Of a stretch of DNA of 64,000 nt, positions 1-6,454 are shown in pieces; position 1 is the stretch's first letter; every line of letters starts with the position of its first letter. The notes under the pieces are model-generated. The model did not search any database and was not told the DNA's origin. It saw nothing but the letters and a program-made list of their open reading frames with translations. The translations under genes were made by a program, and so were the position numbers. The DNA comes from Roseibium suaedae (GTDB taxonomy: Bacteria; Pseudomonadota; Alphaproteobacteria; Rhizobiales; Stappiaceae), in the NCBI RefSeq assembly GCF_900142725.1, contig NZ_FRBW01000002.1:1020710-1084709 (forward strand), in the 5' to 3' direction.

Positions 1-1038
1 ACCGGTGATCTTGGCGCTGGTGTTCAGGAGTGAGGAATTCAGATCCCGCATCTTGCGCTGAACGATGACGACGACGAGCAGATTGACCGCCGTCATCAGC
101 ACCGCCACCAGCGTCAGGGGCAAACTGAAGATCGCCATGAAGGAGACATAGGCAAGGGCGGAAATCAGGCTGACGACCGCCTGCGGGATATGGCTGGACA
201 GAAGCAGCGCGATGAAATTGGTCGATTGCAGCCGGGAAATGATGTCGCCGCTGTAGCGCTGGGAAAAGAACATCACCGGCAGCCGCAGCAGATGCCAGGT
301 GAAATTCGTGGCGATCGTCACCGCAAACTTGATCTGCAGCCGCAGAAGCACCGATTGCTGTAGCCAGGTCATCGCCGTGTTGAAGACCCCGGCAATAGTC
401 AGCCCCAGCAAGAGCGGAAAGAGCCAGGAGTTGAAATTCTGGGTCAGCACCTCGTCGATGAACACCCGCAGCACCGCTGACATGAAGATCGTCGGCACGA
501 CGAGAAGAAGACTGATCGCCGCAACGAGAAACACCGCCTTCAAGGATCCCCGTGACCAGTTCAAAAGCGACGGCCAGGTTCTGATCTGACGGCCACCCGT
601 TTTGAAGTCAGGACCAGGCTTCAGCTCCAGGGCGATCTCCGAAAAGCTGTCTTCAAACTCCTTGTGCGAAACAGTCCTGCGCCCTTCCGCCGGATCGTTG
701 AGACAGATCCGGCCGCGCTTCATGCCCTCCACGACCACGAAGTGGTTGTGGTTCCAGAAGGCAATGAAAGGCACTGGCAGTTCCAGTGCCTGATCGGCGT
801 CAAGCTGCACCCCTTTTGACACCATGCCGAATTTCTCGGCTGCATGGCCGATCTGAGATGCCCGGATCCCATCGCGCGAAACACCGCAGATCCGGCGCAA
901 TTCCGGCAGCGGCACAAAGCGGCGGTAGTAGCCGAGAATGATCCCGAGAGCTGCCGCGCCACACTCCATCGCCTCCATCTGAAGGACGGTCGGCGTGGTC
1001 ACGCGCCTCTTGCGGGGGCCGGTCCGAGCCATGCTCAT
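1..1038 (-). CDS. NHLM-type peptidase/ABC exporter (partial)
   Basis: Bifunctional RiPP exporter: an N-terminal C39 cysteine peptidase cuts the leader after a Gly-Gly motif and the ABC part exports the core. Only the first 346 residues are in the window; the ATPase domain lies beyond the window start. The peptidase is complete: Cys26 in MECGAAAL, the catalytic His in NHNHF and the Asp in NDPA. Several hydrophobic membrane segments follow from about residue 170. The ATG start shares one base with the stop of the HlyD gene (TGATG), so the two are translationally coupled. This is the expected partner for the double-glycine leader encoded at 5843-6235. Family (NHLM micro-ABC1) is assigned from the motif pattern and neighbours. 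Confidence 0.9.
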   Translation of the reverse strand, partial: MSMARTGPRKRRVTTPTVLQMEAMECGAAALGIILGYYRRFVPLPELRRICGVSRDGIRASQIGHAAEKFGMVSKGVQLDADQALELPVPFIAFWNHNHFVVVEGMKRGRICLNDPAEGRRTVSHKEFEDSFSEIALELKPGPDFKTGGRQIRTWPSLLNWSRGSLKAVFLVAAISLLLVVPTIFMSAVLRVFIDEVLTQNFNSWLFPLLLGLTIAGVFNTAMTWLQQSVLLRLQIKFAVTIATNFTWHLLRLPVMFFSQRYSGDIISRLQSTNFIALLLSSHIPQAVVSLISALAYVSFMAIFSLPLTLVAVLMTAVNLLVVVIVQRKMRDLNSSLLNTSAKITG

Positions 1039-2288
1039 CACTGCACCGTGAACCAGGTTTGCAGCACGGGCAGCAGCAGGCTGATCGGCTGGCGCAGTTC
1101 GGTCAGAACCCGGACGTCAGCCGTTGTGCCCGCGCTCATCTCGACGGGCGGCCCTTCGGAAGATGTCCAGCGCAATCCGCTTTTGGTGGCGACATCCGTA
1201 TCGAGTTTTACCGTGACCTTGATCGGTGCGCCCTCCGCCATCATCTGGGCCGCAAGGGCGGAATTGCCCAGGCTGTTTTCAAGCACGGATTCCGTCACCG
1301 GCAGCGGACTGACCTCTGTCACCGTGCCGCGGATCGAGCCATAAATGTTCCGCTCCACCGACGACGGCGAGATCTCGGCGGTCATGCCCGGCTCCACCTG
1401 TTTGCCCTTGCCGATCGGCAGATAGCCCTGAACCGTCAAGACCGGCAGACCCGACTGCACGGCCCCCAGTTCCTCTCCCGCCGTCACGACCTTGCCGATC
1501 TCGGTTGCCAGTTCGCTGACCGTTCCGGAGACTGGCGACAGGATTGCCCCACCGAACTTCAGCTGGGCCTCGTAGTCGTTGAGGGTCCCCTGCGCCGTGG
1601 CCAGATCGATCTTGAGGGCAGACATGTTGTTGCTGACGGAGTTCTCGAACTCCACCTGCTGCTGCTTCAGCTGGGCAATCGAGCTGATCTTGTCGCTGAT
1701 GTCCTGCTGCACCGAAATCAGCCGTTCCATGGATTGCTGGAGCACCGGCTGGGTCATCAGCCCCTTCTTGGCGAGTTCCTGATTGCCCTTGTAGATGTCC
1801 TGAAGCTGGGCTTCGTTTTGTTTCTGGCTGACAAGATAATTGTTCAGGAAGTCGAGCTGCTGATCGAGGTTCGTCTTCCGGGTGTTGATGTCTGCCGTGG
1901 AGGTCTTCTCGTAATTGTCGACCTCCTCCTGCTGCTGCTTCAACGCCTTGGCAGCCCCGTCCCGTTGCGCCTGGATCGTGGATTGATCGACGACAAACAG
2001 GACATCACCCGCTTTCACCTCTTGCCCGGGCTTGATCTTGATGTCCTTGACCACGCCCGGAGCTGTCGCCTGGATGACGGCAATGTCGCCCCCGGTAAAC
2101 TCCATCACTCCTGGTCCATGCACATAGACCAGCAAGCGGCCGACCAGGCTCCAGACCACCACCGATCCGATGCAGAGCGTGAGCACCGCAAGGAGAACCC
2201 AGCTCGACGCGGAAGTGAGACGGATCGCACTGTTCAACTGGTCAGGCGAGCGCAGCGGCTCTTCGGGGATGCTGGGTTTCAAAGCCAT
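1038..2288 (-). CDS. NHLM bacteriocin system HlyD-like secretion protein
   Basis: Membrane-fusion (periplasmic adaptor) protein, 416 residues, that links the peptidase-ABC exporter to the outer envelope. A single membrane helix sits near residues 28-50 after a short cytoplasmic tail. A biotinyl-lipoyl-like half-motif follows (GVVKDIKIKPGQEVKAGD), then a long coiled-coil region rich in Gln/Leu/Glu (about residues 105-225) and a C-terminal beta region. The ATG is preceded by AGGGGC at 7 nt. The stop overlaps the start of the exporter by one base. Length and layout fit the NHLM-type HlyD subfamily found with Nif11/nitrile-hydratase-leader RiPPs; that placement is inferred from context. Confidence 0.88.
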   Translation of the reverse strand: MALKPSIPEEPLRSPDQLNSAIRLTSASSWVLLAVLTLCIGSVVVWSLVGRLLVYVHGPGVMEFTGGDIAVIQATAPGVVKDIKIKPGQEVKAGDVLFVVDQSTIQAQRDGAAKALKQQQEEVDNYEKTSTADINTRKTNLDQQLDFLNNYLVSQKQNEAQLQDIYKGNQELAKKGLMTQPVLQQSMERLISVQQDISDKISSIAQLKQQQVEFENSVSNNMSALKIDLATAQGTLNDYEAQLKFGGAILSPVSGTVSELATEIGKVVTAGEELGAVQSGLPVLTVQGYLPIGKGKQVEPGMTAEISPSSVERNIYGSIRGTVTEVSPLPVTESVLENSLGNSALAAQMMAEGAPIKVTVKLDTDVATKSGLRWTSSEGPPVEMSAGTTADVRVLTELRQPISLLLPVLQTWFTVQ

Positions 2289-2336
2289 GTCAGAAGCCCC
2301 TGAGCGGAATGAGACGGGAACGGATCGGGAAAGCGG

Positions 2337-3107
2337 TCAAACCAGAACACCTCCGCCAATCTGGATGGGAATATGTGAAATGGCGTGGGTCAGAACCGCC
2401 GCTTCAAAGCCGTAGCGCAGGTACACTAGCCCGGCGAGAACACCGATGATGCCGTTGAGCACCAGGGCACGGGTGATGACGAGCATGTCGATGCTGACCA
2501 TTGTCGAGGTCAGCGGCAGATGGGCGAGGCCAAAGATCAGCGCGGCTGCGATCACCACAAGGAACCGGAGACTTTGGCTTTGAGCAGCCTCCTCGCCCCC
2601 GATCTTGGAAAGTCCCCAGATCAGGGAGGAAACCAGAAACAGCCGCATCAGGACTTCTTCATTGATGCCGCCATAGAGGATGCCACCCAGCAATCCGGTC
2701 CAGAAGGTTTGAACCGCAAAGACATTGGCGAAACCCGGCCGCAGACCGAAAGTATGGCCCTGAAAGACGAGCACATCCGCCAGCACCATTGCAGTGCCCC
2801 CGGCGATACCTGCCAGAGCCGCCAGCAGAAAGCCGAAAGGCTCGGCGCCTTTGCCGTCTGCGCCAACCCAGCGTTCGACCAGCGGGGCGCCCTTCAGACC
2901 ACAGGCCTGCGCTGCGCAAAGACCCAGAAACGCTGCCGGGGCAAAGAGAATGACCGACTGAAGAACCGCTGAGCCATAGAGCTCCCAGTCCGGCACGTCC
3001 GGAGCGTGAATTCGGGCCCTGGCGGCAATAATCGTCGGAAGGATCGACAAGGAACCCAATATACAGGCAAAGGTAAGAAGTGCCGTTGCGCGCAGTTTGA
3101 TAATCAC
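2337..3107 (-). CDS. CPBP family intramembrane metalloprotease
   Basis: Polytopic membrane protein of 256 residues with the three signature motifs of the CPBP (Abi/CAAX protease) family: NEEVLMR (EExxxR), FGLAHLP (FxxxH) and HAISHIP (HxxxB). All predicted catalytic Glu and His residues are present, so it is probably active. The GTG start has a strong GGGGGG box 6 nt upstream. It lies 48 bp before the HlyD gene on the same strand. CPBP proteins are common in bacteriocin loci, as maturation proteases or self-immunity factors. Which role applies here cannot be told from sequence; the C39 domain of the exporter already supplies a leader peptidase, so immunity or secondary trimming are both open. 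Confidence 0.85.
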   Translation of the reverse strand: MIIKLRATALLTFACILGSLSILPTIIAARARIHAPDVPDWELYGSAVLQSVILFAPAAFLGLCAAQACGLKGAPLVERWVGADGKGAEPFGFLLAALAGIAGGTAMVLADVLVFQGHTFGLRPGFANVFAVQTFWTGLLGGILYGGINEEVLMRLFLVSSLIWGLSKIGGEEAAQSQSLRFLVVIAAALIFGLAHLPLTSTMVSIDMLVITRALVLNGIIGVLAGLVYLRYGFEAAVLTHAISHIPIQIGGGVLV

Positions 3108-3193
3108 TCGCGTCCCCCCTTGAGCCTTTGACTACAATTTAAAACCAGACGGAAAAGCCCGCCCACAAATCATCAATACCGATCTCTAGACAA

Positions 3194-3213
3194 GGGCGGT
3201 AAATGCACCGCCC
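3194..3213. promoter_or_regulatory. Intercistronic hairpin between GNAT and CPBP genes
   Basis: A perfect 7-bp inverted repeat (GGGCGGT / ACCGCCC) with a 6-nt loop lies 18 bp after the GNAT stop. The minus-strand sequence after it (TTGTCTAG) has only a weak T content. It may be a leaky terminator or an mRNA-stabilising element rather than a full intrinsic terminator. Confidence 0.45.
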
Positions 3214-3231
3214 GATGCCTTTATCTGACCA

Positions 3232-4152
3232 TCAATCTGGTAAAAGGTTCTTAAGAACCATGCATGAATAGTTCATTTCTTCCAGTTTCGGCTTCATCCG
3301 CCGGGCAACGAATTTTGCCATCCTCGGCTGTTCCATGAAGACCGTGAAACAAAAGCGGCTGGCGGTGTTCAAAGCCTTTTGCCGCGTCGCGCAGGCCAGC
3401 CAGAGCGGAATGATCATGCCTTGGTGCTGAAGCTCTGGAGCCACGAATGAGCAAGTCCAGCGGATGAGATCCGGCCCGATCTGGTGGGTAATGATCCAGC
3501 CGCGGATGCGGCCATCCCGCTTGTCCCGCAAGGCAACACTGGTTGGCTGGTGGGCGTCGCCCTCGAAGAGGAAAGGGTTCAAATCCCGCGGTGCCCAGTC
3601 TCCAACGGCCGCAAGGATATCGTTTCGCTGTGCCTCGTCCACGTCCTCCCATCCAATGATCTCGAAGGGATCCGGCAACCGCGCCTTGACCAGCCAGGAT
3701 GTCTCGAACGCATTCTTGAGTGTCGTCCGGCAGTTGAGCCCGATCACCCGGACCTGCGACCAGCCGGACGCCCTCAGGAACAGCAGCGGGCTCTGATCTT
3801 CCGGCTTCACCGTGACATAGCTCGCACCGAGGCGTACGCCCTCAGCTACAAAGGCCTGTTCTAGCTGCTGCAGCAGACGGGAGCCCAGGCCCTGACGCCG
3901 GTAGAGCGGAAGCACATAGAGCGAAGCGAGTTCAAAATCCGCATTCGACCCGGGCACACCAACGGCAAGGCCACAGGGAAAGCCACCATCTGACGCGATG
4001 GCCAGCCTCACGCCGGTCTTGCCGATGAGTTTTTCCCGGAGCACGGGGAACGTGAGATGCGCGACAGCGTCAAAAGCTTCCAGCGGCGCAAGCGTAATGT
4101 CCACACCGGCATCAGCCCTTGCCGGAATTGGGATCTGCGAAAGAAATGTCAC
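3232..4152 (-). CDS. GNAT family acyltransferase, candidate RiPP tailoring enzyme
   Basis: 306-residue acyl-CoA-dependent N-acyltransferase. The GNAT acyl-CoA pyrophosphate-binding loop is clear in the N-terminal half (LYRRQGLGSRLL, about residues 83-94), preceded by the usual beta-strand ASLYVLP. The C-terminal half (about 150-306) could be a second, degenerate GNAT-like fold. The only good start is GTG, behind a purine/G-rich stretch. It sits inside the RiPP locus between the epimerase and the protease/exporter genes. GNAT enzymes of selidamide-type RiPP pathways put fatty acyl groups on Lys or Orn side chains of Nif11-type precursors; that role is inferred here from context. A resistance acetyltransferase for self-protection is the main alternative. 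Confidence 0.75.
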   Translation of the reverse strand: MTFLSQIPIPARADAGVDITLAPLEAFDAVAHLTFPVLREKLIGKTGVRLAIASDGGFPCGLAVGVPGSNADFELASLYVLPLYRRQGLGSRLLQQLEQAFVAEGVRLGASYVTVKPEDQSPLLFLRASGWSQVRVIGLNCRTTLKNAFETSWLVKARLPDPFEIIGWEDVDEAQRNDILAAVGDWAPRDLNPFLFEGDAHQPTSVALRDKRDGRIRGWIITHQIGPDLIRWTCSFVAPELQHQGMIIPLWLACATRQKALNTASRFCFTVFMEQPRMAKFVARRMKPKLEEMNYSCMVLKNLLPD

Positions 4153-4197
4153 GCTCGCCCCCGTTCCTCACGTCTGGTCCGCTTTCGCGCAAAGGCG

Positions 4198-4234
4198 AAA
4201 AATGACCAGGGCGGCATCACCTGACACCGCCCTG
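4198..4234 (-). terminator. Intrinsic terminator after the radical SAM gene
   Basis: An 8-bp GC-rich stem (CAGGGCGG / CCGCCCTG, 12-nt loop) begins 7 bp past the epimerase stop. On the minus strand it is followed by GTCA and a run of five T. This looks like a rho-independent terminator or attenuator that separates precursor plus epimerase from the GNAT and export genes. Confidence 0.6.
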
Positions 4235-4241
4235 TCGATGT

Positions 4242-5732
4242 TCACTCTGCCGGAACAGCAGCCGCCAGGGCTTCGGCCCGGTAAGTGTCCGCCTCCACAT
4301 CGGAGCTGTACTCTTCAAGCACACCGGCACTGAAGACCGTGTCCATGAACTCTGCCGCGACCATGAGGTCGGTTCCCGCTTCCACGAGAGCAGACACGAC
4401 TTCGCCCATGGTGTGATGTCCGGAGACAATCAGTTCCCCGGCCAGCCGCCCGCATGAGGGGTTCTCGATCGTGTGCTCCTGGCACCGGGAGATCAGGCGG
4501 AAACCGTTCTTCACTGGCTCACAGACGAGATCCGCGCGGAACCGCGCCGGCCAATGGGCAGGCATGTCGGCCATCATGTGCGTATCGATCAGATCATCGA
4601 TTGCCGCCCCGAAAGAAGCCGCATCCTCGAAATGCCGCTCGCCGAAGACACGATAGCCCAGCGGATACTTGTCACTGCCCGGAACTGGCACAACGAGCTG
4701 AACGGTCTGCCGGACCATCGAGACCAGGAAACCGGAAACGCAGGCAATCGTCGTATGATCGATCTCAAGCTCAGAAATCTTCTCCGACCGGCCCGCTTCG
4801 CGCAGCTTCTGAACCCGCTCGCGGGCACGTCCCGCATGAGCCTTGGCCGAAAGCGAATGCTTGCTCTGCAGCACCAGCTCCACGCCCATGAGTTCTTCCG
4901 GCGTGAAGGCCCCATGGATCTTGTCGAGATGCCGGACGCTCAGGACGGAGAAGCGGTTGGTGACCGTCTTGAACTTGTCGAAGAGCGCCAGAACCCGGCG
5001 GGTCAAGGCCTCATCCTTCAGCGGTGCAGCCGTGGTGGTCTGCGGCAGCGCACCGGTGATGTGATAATAATCCTCGATGAACCGGTCATAGTCCGGATTG
5101 TCACAGGGATCAGTGGCCCAATAGCAGAAGCCCGTCTGGACCGCTGTGTCAAAGCGGTCATTCATCGCCTTGACCACCCCCTTCCACATCTCGCCCTTTT
5201 CGTCATAGGAGACATGACCTCGGAACTTGTCTGCAGACAGGCCGCAGAACCAGCAACCGACCGTGCAGCCTTCGCTCAGTTCAAAGGCAACGATGGGATG
5301 AACCACTGCATGGGCAGAAGCGCCAAGTTCGCTGTAGGAGCGGCGGATCTGTCTCTGCCGCCAGCGGTCAAATTTCGGATGAATATGCTCGGTTGCACCC
5401 TCGTCGCGGATCATGTCGCGGTGGGTGAGCATGTCCTTGATATAATCGTCCCAGGCGGCTGCCTTTGGCCACCGTTGGCGCTCGTCGGAATGCCGCCACT
5501 TGCGGTGATCCACGCGCCAGAGGGTCGGAACCTCTGCCGGATCCAGTTCAAGGCCGAAGGCCTCCGCCGCCTTCGACGGGCAAGCCAGGTTTTCACCCAG
5601 CGCCTGGCGGAAGGCAGGGTCAGTCGCAAGCCGTTCCATGAAACGCTTGGTATGGGCCAGTTCGCGAATTTGCTCCGCGCTCCGGGTTTCAAAAATACCG
5701 CGGTAATGCCGCGTGGCCTTGGTGATCTTCAT
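4242..5732 (-). CDS. Radical SAM RiPP peptide epimerase, PoyD-like
   Basis: Radical SAM enzyme (496 residues) of the family that converts L- to D-residues in ribosomal peptides. The [4Fe-4S]/SAM motif is CTVGCWFC (C-x3-C-x2-C), preceded by FELSEG, and the family-typical WATDPCDNPDYDRF follows. Further Cys residues in the C-terminal third (for example in LVCEP, SRCQE, NPSCG) are candidates for the hydrogen donor such epimerases need. Residues 30-47 resemble the leader of the neighbouring precursor. The ATG at 5732 has AGAAGGG 11 nt upstream; a TTG seven codons earlier is possible. It lies 110 bp after the precursor gene, which is its obvious substrate. Family known; substrate pairing inferred. 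Confidence 0.88.
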   Translation of the reverse strand: MKITKATRHYRGIFETRSAEQIRELAHTKRFMERLATDPAFRQALGENLACPSKAAEAFGLELDPAEVPTLWRVDHRKWRHSDERQRWPKAAAWDDYIKDMLTHRDMIRDEGATEHIHPKFDRWRQRQIRRSYSELGASAHAVVHPIVAFELSEGCTVGCWFCGLSADKFRGHVSYDEKGEMWKGVVKAMNDRFDTAVQTGFCYWATDPCDNPDYDRFIEDYYHITGALPQTTTAAPLKDEALTRRVLALFDKFKTVTNRFSVLSVRHLDKIHGAFTPEELMGVELVLQSKHSLSAKAHAGRARERVQKLREAGRSEKISELEIDHTTIACVSGFLVSMVRQTVQLVVPVPGSDKYPLGYRVFGERHFEDAASFGAAIDDLIDTHMMADMPAHWPARFRADLVCEPVKNGFRLISRCQEHTIENPSCGRLAGELIVSGHHTMGEVVSALVEAGTDLMVAAEFMDTVFSAGVLEEYSSDVEADTYRAEALAAAVPAE

Positions 5733-5781
5733 CGAGCAAAACGCCCTTCTCAACCGATCCGCAAATTGGCACCGCTCTCCG

Positions 5782-5805
5782 CCCTTGCGTCACGGGACGC
5801 AAGGG
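5782..5805. promoter_or_regulatory. Perfect hairpin between precursor and epimerase genes
   Basis: A perfect 10-bp inverted repeat (CCCTTGCGTC / GACGCAAGGG) with a 4-nt loop lies in the precursor-epimerase gap. No T-run follows on the minus strand, so it is more likely a processing, stability or partial-termination element that keeps precursor mRNA in excess over enzyme mRNA. Confidence 0.6.
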
Positions 5806-5842
5806 ACGGAACCGAACAGTACCGGCACAGTGTCAGGCCGGA

Positions 5843-6235
5843 TCAGGTCAGGACGGCAGCAGCCACAGCCACGACTTCGACCGCAGCGGCAACATCCGCA
5901 GCCGCTTCAGCCACCTGCACGGCGCTTGTGGCCACTTCCGCAGCTTCCACTGCGGTGCTGGCGACAGCCGTTGTCTGCGCGACCGTACTGGAGGTTGCAA
6001 CAGAGCTATGGTGATGCTTGCCGCCCGCAATGGCGTCAAGCTGTTCGTCGGTCAGGTCCTTGGGAGACTTGGAAAGAATATATTCCTTGGCTTCGTCGAT
6101 CGAGAATTCGTATCCCTTCGACTTTGCAAATTCCACGATAGAGGCAAGTCCTGTTGCCGCTCCCTTTACGGCATCTCTCAGTTCCGGATCTTTGGCGATA
6201 TCGTCTGCAAATCGTTGTGCGTCAGAAATAGACAT
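5843..6235 (-). CDS. Nif11-type RiPP precursor with Ala/Val-rich core
   Basis: 130-residue precursor peptide. Residues 1-72 form a Nif11-like leader (helix-rich, RFADDIAKDPELRDAVKG early on) ending in DLTDEQLDAIAGG, a classical double-glycine cleavage site. The 58-residue core starts with K-H-H-H, has 20 Ala, 13 Val, 7 Thr and 6 Ser, a single Lys, five acidic residues, no Cys, no aromatic residue, and many alternating V-A/T-A steps. This composition recalls proteusin cores that are heavily epimerised. The ATG at 6235 is backed by AGGAG 8 nt upstream; reading upstream would add 21 unlikely residues. Next genes encode the epimerase, GNAT and C39 exporter. The product itself is not recognised as any known peptide. 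Confidence 0.88.
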   Translation of the reverse strand: MSISDAQRFADDIAKDPELRDAVKGAATGLASIVEFAKSKGYEFSIDEAKEYILSKSPKDLTDEQLDAIAGGKHHHSSVATSSTVAQTTAVASTAVEAAEVATSAVQVAEAAADVAAAVEVVAVAAAVLT

Positions 6236-6305
6236 CTCGGTTCTCCTGAAATGGGACGAAAGACCCCGCACACTCTCCAAAAATGCGGCATCCCTCACAA
6301 TACCA

Positions 6306-6332
6306 CTTGCAAGGTAGGGCTATTTGCAAATA
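6306..6332. promoter_or_regulatory. Two TTGCAA palindromes in the precursor promoter region
   Basis: TATTTGCAAATA (6321-6332) is a perfect 12-bp palindrome; CTTGCAAG (6306-6313) is an 8-bp one. Their centres are 17 bp apart, in the 219-bp divergent gap between the RiPP precursor and the FAD oxidoreductase. They may be operators for either gene. A TACAAT-like -10 on the minus strand lies at 6347-6352, which would put the palindromes just downstream of a precursor start site. Confidence 0.35.
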
Positions 6333-6454
6333 ACCGTCCACCATAAATTGTAGTTAATTCAGTTTCTGCCGGAATTTACCTTAGGCAACCGAACAGTTCT
6401 TGAAGTCGTGACAATACGGCGGCCCCTGTTCAAAGGCGGTGAAAGCAGGATAGC

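Noticed and set aside
1059..2303. A 414-codon frame opposite the HlyD gene
   Set aside because: It is the antisense shadow of a gene with clear family motifs, rich in His/Arg/Asp as such shadows are in GC-rich DNA.
6236..6298. A 21-residue N-terminal extension of the RiPP precursor
   Set aside because: The ATG at 6235 has a well-spaced AGGAG; the extension has none and does not resemble a Nif11 leader.
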